From contig CAJXIT010000246.1 of assembly GCA_913054055.1 (NCBI GenBank), forward strand, positions 1 through 5,528: a stretch of 5,528 bases of DNA, written 5' to 3'. Position numbers and translations under genes: made by a program. Below are positions 1 to 5,528 of this stretch, piece after piece. The stretch's first letter is position 1; each line of letters starts with the position of its first letter. This stretch comes from an uncultured Thalassolituus sp. Its GTDB lineage: Bacteria; Pseudomonadota; Gammaproteobacteria; Pseudomonadales; Oceanobacteraceae. The notes beneath the pieces were generated by a model that was not told the DNA's origin, did not search any database, and worked only from the letters and a program-made list of their open reading frames with translations.

Positions 1-133
1 AGGGTTGGAAATCCCCTGAGGTTTTATAGGGGTATAAAAAATAGATGGCAGAGATTGAAAGGGTTGGACGTAATTTAAATCAACAAAGTGGCTCATGATA
101 CTGCCATGGTCAAAATGGGCCATTAGTATACGC
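1..133. other. Non-coding stretch downstream of the permease
   Basis: No gene that I can support. It holds a perfect palindrome, TTTTATA-GGGG-TATAAAA (22-39), and a short direct repeat, AGGGTTGGA (1-9 and 60-68). No hairpin followed by a T-run suitable for a minus-strand intrinsic terminator is clear just after the permease stop at 134. The nearest minus-strand T-run (about 36-41) is about 95 bases downstream and lies within the palindrome. It may belong to a longer intergenic region continuing off the left edge. Confidence 0.4.
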
Positions 134-997
134 TTACTGATTTTTTTTTGTCGTGCTTTTTATGACCAAATAGATGCCGGTTAAAATCATAATGGATGCC
201 GCAATAAACGAAGCTGTAATGATTTCTTTGGCCCAAAAGAATCCTGCAATCGCTGCTAACACCGGTACAAGTAATTGCAATACAGCGGCGCTGCTCACCG
301 TTAATTTTGGTAATACACTGTACCAAATCCAATATCCAATAGCGGATGTTAGGCTACCAGACATAACCGCGTAAAAGATCCCTGTCTGTGTGGCTTTGAA
401 TGGCACATAAAAAAAGTAAATTGGAATCAGCAGCACACAAAACAATACACTAATGGTGAAGTTTTCAGCTGTGGCTGCTTTTGCATTGGTCACGTGTTTA
501 CCTGCTAATGTATAGGCGGCCCAAGCCATGCCGGCAATAATCATTAACACCGCACCCCACATAGAAGGGCTTTCACTGCTAGGTAGCATCCAATATATGA
601 ATCCAAGTATGGCTAATAGCAAGCCACATAATTCTTGTGTATTGGGTTTGTTCCCTTGCCAAAATTGACTGGCTAACATGGTGAATTGCACGCTAGAAAA
701 TAATAGTAGTGCGCCACTGGCGGTATCCAGTTGCACATAAGCGTATGAGAAAAAAGCAGCGTAAATAAACAGGTATCCAGCTTGTGTGAATCTTGCTGGA
801 GTAATTAAATGTTTGAAGTGTTTAATAGGTGTGCCACTTAGGCTTAATAAAAATAAAAGCGTAATGGCGCCACTTAATAGGCGAATAAGGGTAAAACTGT
901 TTGCATCAATCAACTCATGACCCAATGCAAGGCGACATAATATGCTGTTGCCTGCAAATGCGATAAGAGCCAGTGCCGTTAAAAAGGCTGTATTCAA
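134..997 (-). CDS. DMT-superfamily (EamA) inner-membrane permease
   Basis: A 287-residue inner-membrane transporter of the drug/metabolite transporter superfamily. Two EamA repeats are visible (about residues 5-138 and 146-282), with ten hydrophobic segments near 3-21, 34-54, 72-90, 93-113, 122-138, 146-164, 179-199, 205-225, 234-254 and 260-280. Typical EamA features are the N-terminal LALIAFAGNSILCRLALG stretch, the helix-9 block around LQLLVPVLAAIAGFFWAKE (239-258) and the closing ILTGIYLVIK (271-280). Length and topology match complete family members. The substrate cannot be told from sequence; relatives export amino acids, metabolites or drugs. The start is a TTG at 997. No ATG or GTG lies in frame between it and the upstream stop at 1010-1012, and the first internal ATG would remove three helices. 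A weak GAAAG lies 9 bases upstream of the TTG. The gene follows the response regulator by 54 bases on the same strand, with no clear functional link. Confidence 0.9.
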   Translation of the reverse strand: MNTAFLTALALIAFAGNSILCRLALGHELIDANSFTLIRLLSGAITLLFLLSLSGTPIKHFKHLITPARFTQAGYLFIYAAFFSYAYVQLDTASGALLLFSSVQFTMLASQFWQGNKPNTQELCGLLLAILGFIYWMLPSSESPSMWGAVLMIIAGMAWAAYTLAGKHVTNAKAATAENFTISVLFCVLLIPIYFFYVPFKATQTGIFYAVMSGSLTSAIGYWIWYSVLPKLTVSSAAVLQLLVPVLAAIAGFFWAKEIITASFIAASIMILTGIYLVIKSTTKKNQ

Positions 998-1051
998 AAT
1001 AGTATGCTTTCAGTTGTGAAGATGTGGGTATAGATTTGGAGTATACAGACT

Positions 1052-2266
1052 TTAAAAAAGTTCAACATCGGCATCGTTATCTTTTGAGCCCGGACCATCT
1101 TCAATTGCTAAGCCATCTTTACTCACCAAGCGATCAACCAATTGTTCTTGATTATCAACAAGGTGTTGAAGTAAACGAATTAAACTGTCAAACGTGATTT
1201 GTATGGCTTCGTAGTTTTGCACTTTTTCCATGGCTTCGTTGATTTTTTCTTCAATGCTGTTCATTAAATATTGTTCTTGGTCGTCATCCAGTCCTAAGCG
1301 TGGCATGGCTTCTTCTAATGACATGAACAAGTTATTGAGTAGAGAAGAGCCGTCTTCCTGACCTGCACGCATTTCATTGGCAAGGCCATCCAAGGTCTCG
1401 CGAATGTTCTTAAAGCTTTCAGAGAATTTCATAGTGTGATCTTGCAATAACAACTCCATTTCTAGCTGTAATACCTTTTGGTTTGCACAGGCAAGAATAG
1501 GGGGGATCACATCTTTATAGCGGCCGTAACGAGCGCGGTCTTCCACTGGCATGTTTTTAACTAAGCAAGCAACTACAGGGTAGTTAATTTGGGTACGATG
1601 CCCGAAGTCAAAAAATCTTGGCTCGCTGCGCAATCGTTGCATAATTTCTTTTTCAATGGGTTTGTTTTCCCCATCGCTGCAAAAAAAGTAATTTTCTTGT
1701 TCAGTTTCAAAATACAGGCAGCTTTTTAATTCAAGTGCATGCAGTAATGAGAAAATGGCATTGGCAAGCTGGTCAAAATTATTGATGGCGTAGGTTTTTT
1801 CAAAGAACTGTAAAATCAAGCCAAGTTCACTTGCGCCTGTCATTGACTCTATGGCGGTGCTTTGGGCTTCTTTAAATTGCTCAGCGAGGGTTTCTTTGTG
1901 TTCGTGCTGACGAATCACCGCTTTTACTTTAGCGACTAATTCAGAGGTTTCGAATGGCTTGGTAATGTAGTCATCACCGCCCGCTTCATAGCCTTTAATG
2001 CGCTCTTCTAGGTTGGTTTTACCTGAAATGAATAGAATAGGGGTGAATAGGAACTCGGATCTGAGCCTCAGCTTGTGGCAGATTTCATAGCCATTTGAAT
2101 CAGGTAGCTCGACATCTAGCAGAATAATGCCAGGGTCTAGCTTTTCAATAAGTGCCTCGGCTTCCTGGCCTGTTGCTGCAAAATGTAGATCAAGTGTGCC
2201 CTCAAGGGCGCGCTTGATGTACTTTTGAGAGATTTTGTCGTCCTCGACAATAACCGCTGATTTCAT
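1052..2266 (-). CDS. Response regulator with receiver domain and non-DNA-binding GAF-like/helical output region
   Basis: A 404-residue cytoplasmic response regulator. Residues 1-120 form a complete receiver domain: acidic pocket E8-D9-D10, phospho-acceptor D51 in ILLDVELPDSNGYE, switch residue S81 in LFISGKT, and K103-P104 in DDYITKPFE. Aspartate phosphorylation by a histidine kinase is therefore expected, but no kinase lies in the window. After a helical linker (about 120-145), residues 150-280 look like a GAF-like alpha/beta sensory fold, and 285-390 are predicted helices. I see no HTH, GGDEF, EAL, HD-GYP or ATPase signature, so output is probably protein-protein interaction. The GAF label is inference from pattern. 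The protein ends in an acidic tail, DNDADVELF. An in-frame ATG at 2293 would add nine residues. I prefer the ATG at 2266 because AGGAAGAG lies 7 bases upstream of it and the receiver begins there (MKSAVIVEDD). It lies 65 bases after the SEC-C gene, with no terminator seen between them. Confidence 0.9.
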   Translation of the reverse strand: MKSAVIVEDDKISQKYIKRALEGTLDLHFAATGQEAEALIEKLDPGIILLDVELPDSNGYEICHKLRLRSEFLFTPILFISGKTNLEERIKGYEAGGDDYITKPFETSELVAKVKAVIRQHEHKETLAEQFKEAQSTAIESMTGASELGLILQFFEKTYAINNFDQLANAIFSLLHALELKSCLYFETEQENYFFCSDGENKPIEKEIMQRLRSEPRFFDFGHRTQINYPVVACLVKNMPVEDRARYGRYKDVIPPILACANQKVLQLEMELLLQDHTMKFSESFKNIRETLDGLANEMRAGQEDGSSLLNNLFMSLEEAMPRLGLDDDQEQYLMNSIEEKINEAMEKVQNYEAIQITFDSLIRLLQHLVDNQEQLVDRLVSKDGLAIEDGPGSKDNDADVELF

Positions 2267-2291
2267 GTTTATACTCTTCCTGAATATAAAC
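2267..2291 (-). promoter_or_regulatory. Inverted repeat framing the ribosome binding site of the response regulator
   Basis: On the minus strand, GTTTATA (2291-2285) and TATAAAC (2273-2267) are perfect 7-base inverted repeats separated by 11 bases. The purine-rich AGGAAGAG (2281-2274) that serves the ATG at 2266 falls entirely inside the loop, and the 3' arm directly abuts the start codon. In RNA this could be a weak, AU-rich stem presenting the Shine-Dalgarno sequence in a loop. In DNA it could equally be a dyad bound by a regulator. The pairing is seen directly; any function is inference. Confidence 0.35.
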
Positions 2292-2331
2292 AAGTATAGA
2301 CACTTTGCGGGTTTTACCAGATTTTATGGGG

Positions 2332-2511
2332 CTATTGTTTATCTTTAAACTGCTTCAACAGTTCTTGAAGTTCAGTGCTCTTTTTTGGGTCATTAAGAGC
2401 ATGCTTTAGCTTCTCTTTTACTTGATTGGCCGCATCGTATTCTTTTTTGCAGCAATCTTCATAAAGTTTGCCACTGCCGCAGGGGCATTGTTCGTCTTGG
2501 TCGTTACCCAT
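2332..2511 (-). CDS. SEC-C motif zinc-binding mini-protein
   Basis: A 59-residue cytoplasmic protein with an N-terminal SEC-C zinc motif, QCPCGSGKLYEDCC (residues 8-21). C9, C11, C20 and C21 are the expected zinc ligands (C-x-C-x8-C-C). The rest (about 24-59) is a charged, Lys-rich amphipathic helix ending in LQELLKQFKDKQ. SEC-C domains occur at the C-terminus of SecA, where they bind zinc and help contact SecB or ribosomes, and in many small uncharacterised proteins. Here the motif stands almost alone, so only zinc binding can be assigned; a role in protein targeting is a guess. The ATG at 2511 lies inside batD, whose TAA is at 2506-2504, giving an 8-base overlap and probable translational coupling. 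GAGA lies 9 bases upstream of it. Longer in-frame versions (ATG at 2526, or up to 2619) only read back through batD codons and do not add to the motif. It is the last of the three overlapping frames. Confidence 0.85.
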   Translation of the reverse strand: MGNDQDEQCPCGSGKLYEDCCKKEYDAANQVKEKLKHALNDPKKSTELQELLKQFKDKQ

Positions 2512-4210
2512 GTTGTTTAGTCTCATTTGGATAAAGAGGGGCAAGTGCACTGCCAGTATTTGATTGCTTAGGTTTATAGGCCTTAAACAGCTGCCATAAG
2601 TACTCACCTTGCCAAGCACTGTTACCTGTTTGACTGTACAGGGTGTAATCCAGTTCTTGCAATGCGGTATTTAAGCTTTCGTCATGAATTTTTTCTCTGA
2701 CTTGTTCTAGGCTCACAAAGGCCATATTCCACTGTTGGTTAGCCCAATTCAGTATGGCAGCACGGGCATCTTTTGCTTGGTTAAGGCGACAAGCTTGCTT
2801 GATGGCTTTTAAATGACCAGTAGGTGCCTGAAAAGGTTCTGCCGCTTGGGTGTTAGCAGACGGTCGTTTCATCAGAACAAGGTACAGGGTTGCTAGCCAT
2901 AAAATGGCAAATGTGAACGTTAAAATTTTCCAAATTGGGTTAGCAGGTTCAGCTGTGGCAGCTGAAGCCATCTGAGTTTGATCATGGGTTTGTACTGCAT
3001 CTTGGCTTTGTGTTGGCGCCATGGGTTGAGCGTTTTGCTGACTGCCATTGGCATTAAACGCCGTCAGCCTTTGTGCAGGCAGCACGGCATATTCAAGTTT
3101 GCCATGTAGGGTGTTCCACCATGGAATACGTACTTCAGGTAACGTTACGCTGCCTGCTTTAGTCGGCACAATGGCAATGCTTTGTGTGCGTTTGCCAATG
3201 ACACCTTGGTTGTCACTTGCATCAGATGTTTGAGCTTGGTCGGGGTAGTACTTTAATGCGCTTAATTCTTTCATAGAAATATTTGGAAGCTGAGCACTGG
3301 TTAAGCCTTTTGCAACCATGCTCACTTCTAAAGTAATGGGTTCACCAACGGTCAACTGGTTAATATTGCCTTGCCATTTGTAATCCAGTTTTAAGTCTTT
3401 AGCAGGTAACCAAGTGCCAGGCGGGTAGCTGGCTGGTTTAGGTAAAACTGGTACGGTAATAGGGCCATGGCTGATACGAATAGGGCGGCCACCGCGCCAT
3501 CTTCCATTACTGATTTCGCCACTGTAAATGGGGCCTGGTATGATCATTTCTCCGCTGGTTTGTGGAAAAATTAGGCTTTGTCTTTCATACACTTCATAAG
3601 AGCGGCCTTTCAATTGGGTTCGGTAGTGTTTAATCTCACCAAGAGATTGAACCACTGCTTCATCAACCACCACTTCACCTAGCTGACTGTTTTCTAACGG
3701 CACTGAAAAATACAGTTTTTCAGTGTACAGGACTTGTCCCTGTACATAGGCGGTTGTCACATCCACTTCAGTATGAAAAAACACATCTTTTTGCTGGTTT
3801 TTAATGGCGTCTGAAATTTTGCTTACCGTAATTTGGATAGGCTTTGTGGTTTCTCCTTTAAATGACAGGGAAGGAATCACTAGGTTGCCTTTACGTTTAG
3901 GGATGATAGCCACAGTCCATATGGTCCATGAATCACTTTTGCCATTAATAAACTGAAAATTGTTCTTTCGGTTTTTACTGATGACATCAAATTGTTGCTG
4001 CAAGGGCGTAAAGTCAGGGTCGCCTGAGAATACATTACTGTTATAGCGAACAGTGAGCACAATGGATTCACCTTCAGAAACTTGTGTGCGGTCCACAGTA
4101 CTTTCAAAAGCCACTGCCCAGCTAAACTGGCTACCCAATAACATACAAACCAATATCACTGATCGTAATAGCAGGCTGTTAACGTGTTTTAAAATGGAAT
4201 CCATTACCAC
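2504..4210 (-). CDS. batD: BatD family protein (oxygen-tolerance/Bat operon, membrane-anchored)
   Basis: A 568-residue BatD homologue. It starts with a Sec signal peptide (hydrophobic core about 12-29, probable cleavage after SWA or AVA, residues 30-34), followed by a long periplasmic part of Ig-like beta-rich modules (about 35-420). The first of these, FESTVDRTQVSEGESIVLTV, is typical of BatD N-termini. A Gln/Thr/Ala-rich linker (about 390-423) leads to one transmembrane helix (about 427-446, LTFTFAILWLATLYLVLM), followed by KRP and a cytoplasmic helical domain (about 460-550, AILNWANQQW and LQELDYTLY) common in gammaproteobacterial BatD. Bat proteins are thought to act with MoxR ATPases and VWA proteins in envelope stress tolerance, but the biochemical role of BatD is unknown. 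It overlaps the upstream BatB/C gene. Two starts compete. The GTG at 4210 has GGAGAGAG (4224-4217) 6 bases upstream. The ATG at 4204 sits in a TAATG stop-start overlap but is 12 bases from that site. No lipobox precedes C22, because V21 is unsuitable. Confidence 0.92.
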   Translation of the reverse strand: MVMDSILKHVNSLLLRSVILVCMLLGSQFSWAVAFESTVDRTQVSEGESIVLTVRYNSNVFSGDPDFTPLQQQFDVISKNRKNNFQFINGKSDSWTIWTVAIIPKRKGNLVIPSLSFKGETTKPIQITVSKISDAIKNQQKDVFFHTEVDVTTAYVQGQVLYTEKLYFSVPLENSQLGEVVVDEAVVQSLGEIKHYRTQLKGRSYEVYERQSLIFPQTSGEMIIPGPIYSGEISNGRWRGGRPIRISHGPITVPVLPKPASYPPGTWLPAKDLKLDYKWQGNINQLTVGEPITLEVSMVAKGLTSAQLPNISMKELSALKYYPDQAQTSDASDNQGVIGKRTQSIAIVPTKAGSVTLPEVRIPWWNTLHGKLEYAVLPAQRLTAFNANGSQQNAQPMAPTQSQDAVQTHDQTQMASAATAEPANPIWKILTFTFAILWLATLYLVLMKRPSANTQAAEPFQAPTGHLKAIKQACRLNQAKDARAAILNWANQQWNMAFVSLEQVREKIHDESLNTALQELDYTLYSQTGNSAWQGEYLWQLFKAYKPKQSNTGSALAPLYPNETKQHG

Positions 4211-5528
4211 GGTTTTCTCTCTCCATTTTGCTCTTGATTATTTCGGTTTTTATATTGATACAAAAATTTGTTTCTTAATAAGCCGCCAGGGTCATCCGGA
4301 ATGCGTTCCATCCACTGCTTCATGGCTTGTTCTTGTTCGGCGTTTTTGGTGATCTGCTGTGGTGTAAGCCTTTCTTGGTCCTGCCCTTTTTGTTCAGACT
4401 GTGACTGACTGGCCTGCTGTTGAGCATCTTGCTCTTCTTGTTCTGGGTTGTCAGAGTCTTGTTGTTTCGCAGCTTGTTGTTCAGCATCTTTTTGTTCTTG
4501 CTCAGACTGGTTAGCAGGATTGTCAGATGGTTGATTTTGATCCGCTTCAGATGCTTGTTGAGAATTCTGCTGTTGGGCATCGTCAGACTGCTTGCCATCT
4601 TGATCGGATTCACCTTGCTTAGAATCTTTTTGTTGGGAATCTTTTTGTTCAGAGTCTTGTTGTGAATCGCTCTGATCGGATTGATCACCATCTGATTGTT
4701 GCTGATTATCCTGCTGTTGTTTCAGTTGCTCAATTAGCTGTTTATTAAACAGGGCGTCTTCATGATCAGGGTTTTTCTTTAGCACTTCATCGTATGCCGC
4801 GATGGCTTCGTCTAGTCGGTTTAAATGGGCTAAAGCATTGGCTTGATTATAAATGCTGTCGGCATCAGAAAAGTTTTGCCATTGGCTTAGGGCGGCTTCA
4901 TGGTCATTGGCTTTATATAAGCTGCTGGCTTTCCACTTTTTATCATTAAATTTTTCCGCCGCGGCTGTTGGGTTGCTATCAAAAAGCTTCATGGCCACTT
5001 GGTCTTGGTTCAATAGAAAGTCTGGCAGAGATGAGTCCTTGGTTTCGGCCCAACTGTTTTCTGGCTGAAAGAAAACCAAGCAAATTGAGAGAACTACGCC
5101 TTTTCTAAAGCCCATGAGCGAAAGCAGTAGTACGGGTAAAATCAACCAATAACCACTGTCAAACCATTGATCAAACACCACGCTTTCTTCTGTTTGCTCA
5201 AAGTCTTGCGAAAAATTTTGAATGTCGGTGAGGTATTTAATGTCTGAATCACCACTGCTTAAACGTTGAATTCGGCCGATTGATTGATTGGCTAAAGCGG
5301 ATAAATCATCCCATTCAAGTGGCGGCATAATCACCTGACCTTTACTGTCTTTGAAAAAGCGCCCGTCAGGTTGAACGATTGGGGCACCTTGTTCCGTTCC
5401 GACCGCTAAAATGGATAAGTTTATTTTGGCGGCTTTTAATGCATTTGCAGCATATTCAATGTCTTGGTTTTCAATGCCATCTGTGACCAGTAATAATGTT
5501 TTTGGGCTGCTTTTACCTTGCTCAAATA
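4204..5528 (-). CDS. VWA-TPR membrane protein, BatB-BatC fusion (5' end beyond window)
   Basis: C-terminal 440 residues of a larger protein; the frame stays open to the window edge, so the true start is outside. Numbering from the edge, residues 1-85 are the back half of a von Willebrand A domain: TLLLVTDGIENQD (10-22; the Asp of TDG is normally a MIDAS metal ligand) and ILAVGTEQGAPI (39-50), typical of BatA/BatB. The DxSxS part of MIDAS lies off-window. Two hydrophobic segments follow (about 125-139 and 142-154). Then come about two TPR repeats (198-267, including YNQANALAHLNRLDEAIAAY), a 115-residue low-complexity linker (270-384) and a conserved end, QWMERIPDDPGGLLRNKFLYQY. In other bacteria the VWA part is BatB and the TPR part BatC; fusion is common in gammaproteobacteria. 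VWA proteins are presumed partners of a MoxR AAA+ ATPase, inferred to be encoded upstream. The GTG at 5334 is not a real start: it encodes Val within GQVIMPPLEW of the VWA fold. The stop overlaps the start of batD. Confidence 0.9.
   Translation of the reverse strand, partial: FEQGKSSPKTLLLVTDGIENQDIEYAANALKAAKINLSILAVGTEQGAPIVQPDGRFFKDSKGQVIMPPLEWDDLSALANQSIGRIQRLSSGDSDIKYLTDIQNFSQDFEQTEESVVFDQWFDSGYWLILPVLLLSLMGFRKGVVLSICLVFFQPENSWAETKDSSLPDFLLNQDQVAMKLFDSNPTAAAEKFNDKKWKASSLYKANDHEAALSQWQNFSDADSIYNQANALAHLNRLDEAIAAYDEVLKKNPDHEDALFNKQLIEQLKQQQDNQQQSDGDQSDQSDSQQDSEQKDSQQKDSKQGESDQDGKQSDDAQQQNSQQASEADQNQPSDNPANQSEQEQKDAEQQAAKQQDSDNPEQEEQDAQQQASQSQSEQKGQDQERLTPQQITKNAEQEQAMKQWMERIPDDPGGLLRNKFLYQYKNRNNQEQNGERKPW
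4217..4224 (-). promoter_or_regulatory. Ribosome binding site of batD
   Basis: GGAGAGAG on the minus strand, inside the last codons of the BatB/C gene. Its 3' end is 6 bases from the GTG at 4210 and 12 bases from the ATG at 4204, so spacing favours GTG while codon preference and the TAATG overlap favour ATG. Confidence 0.5.
4375..4719 (-). repeat. Low-complexity Gln/Ser/Asp-rich linker coding region
   Basis: Within the BatB/C gene, 115 consecutive codons use only nine residue types (Q, S, D, E, K, N, A, G, P), with no aliphatic, aromatic, Arg, Thr, His or Cys residue. It separates the TPR repeats from the conserved IPDDPGG-containing C-terminus and should be disordered. Such linkers occur in gammaproteobacterial BatB/C homologues. 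The reverse strand of this stretch gives artificial Leu/Ile-rich open frames. Confidence 0.8.
4622..4666 (-). repeat. Three tandem imperfect 15-bp repeats (pentapeptide D-S-x-Q-x)
   Basis: Three adjacent 15-base units at 4622-4636, 4637-4651 and 4652-4666. The first two are identical over the first 13 bases (GAATCTTTTTGTT on the plus strand); the third differs at several positions. Being multiples of three, they encode the in-frame pentapeptides DSEQK, DSQQK and DSKQG inside the disordered linker. Slippage or unequal exchange here would change linker length without breaking the reading frame. Confidence 0.6.

Noticed and set aside
96..124. ATGGTC...GGCCAT imperfect hairpin downstream of the permease as a terminator
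   Set aside because: The minus-strand RNA would contain a C-A mismatch and no U-run follows it, so it does not meet the pattern of an intrinsic terminator.
125..1046. AGTATAC at both ends of the permease gene (125-131 and 1040-1046) as possible insertion-target repeats
   Set aside because: A 7-base, AT-rich and partly palindromic match is easily chance; no transposase or terminal inverted repeats.
1049..1061. ACTTT-AAA-AAAGT hairpin at the response regulator stop as a terminator
   Set aside because: Stem of five mostly A-T pairs overlapping the stop codon, with no GC-rich stem; too weak for intrinsic termination.
1040..1065. TTGAAC ... TATACT as a permease promoter (minus strand)
   Set aside because: Both boxes look fair, but the spacer is only 14 bases, outside the normal sigma-70 range.
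2293..2298. TATACT as a -10 box upstream of the response regulator (minus strand)
   Set aside because: The -10 is good, but the best -35 candidate (TGGTAA) matches 3 of 6 with a 15-base spacer, too weak to call a promoter.
4141..4150. Lipoprotein signal in BatD at Cys22
   Set aside because: The residue before the Cys is Val, not Gly/Ala/Ser, so no lipobox; an ordinary signal peptide with a later Ala cleavage site fits better.
4053..4352. Plus-strand 99-codon open frame across the batD/BatB-C junction
   Set aside because: Antisense to two confident, overlapping genes; no motif or plausible ribosome binding site seen.
4420..4665. Plus-strand open frame rich in Leu/Ile/Arg, resembling a membrane peptide
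   Set aside because: It is the complement of the Gln/Ser/Asp-rich linker of the BatB/C gene; composition follows from codons read backwards, with no family resemblance.
4320..4691. Minus-strand 123-codon open frame rich in Asn/Lys
   Set aside because: Shifted frame of the same low-complexity linker, inside a clearly recognised gene.

Overview
The window looks like ordinary chromosomal DNA of a moderately AT-rich gammaproteobacterium. A marine Oceanospirillales-like lineage is my best guess. This rests on protein style (a fused VWA-TPR Bat protein, a gammaproteobacterial type of BatD, a receiver protein with a GAF-like output region) and not on any marker gene. All five genes that I can support lie on the minus strand, so the window is best read from right to left.

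Right part (5528 to 2332): the distal end of a Bat ('Bacteroides aerotolerance') operon. First comes a VWA-TPR protein equivalent to BatB fused to BatC, whose N-terminal part is cut off by the window edge. Then comes BatD, a secreted or periplasmic protein anchored by one late membrane helix. Last is a 59-residue SEC-C zinc-motif protein. The three reading frames overlap by a few bases at each junction, so they are probably one translationally coupled transcript. MoxR, DUF58 and BatA genes normally lie upstream of this part, and would be beyond position 5528.

Middle (2331 to 1052): after a 65-base gap comes a 404-residue response regulator. It has a complete phospho-receiver domain followed by a region with no DNA-binding or GGDEF/EAL signature. 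Its ribosome binding site sits exactly in the loop of a perfect 7-bp inverted repeat, the neatest small regulatory structure in the window.

Left part (997 to 134): a drug/metabolite-transporter (EamA) permease with ten predicted membrane helices, which appears to start at TTG. The last 133 bases hold no gene that I can support, only a short palindrome and a short direct repeat.

I see no tRNA, rRNA, mobile element, CRISPR array or convincing intrinsic terminator. I found no evidence for a wholly new system. The points most worth a second look are the SEC-C mini-protein coupled to batD, the orphan regulator behind the Bat genes, the hairpin-framed ribosome binding site, and the extreme nine-amino-acid linker in the BatB/C fusion.
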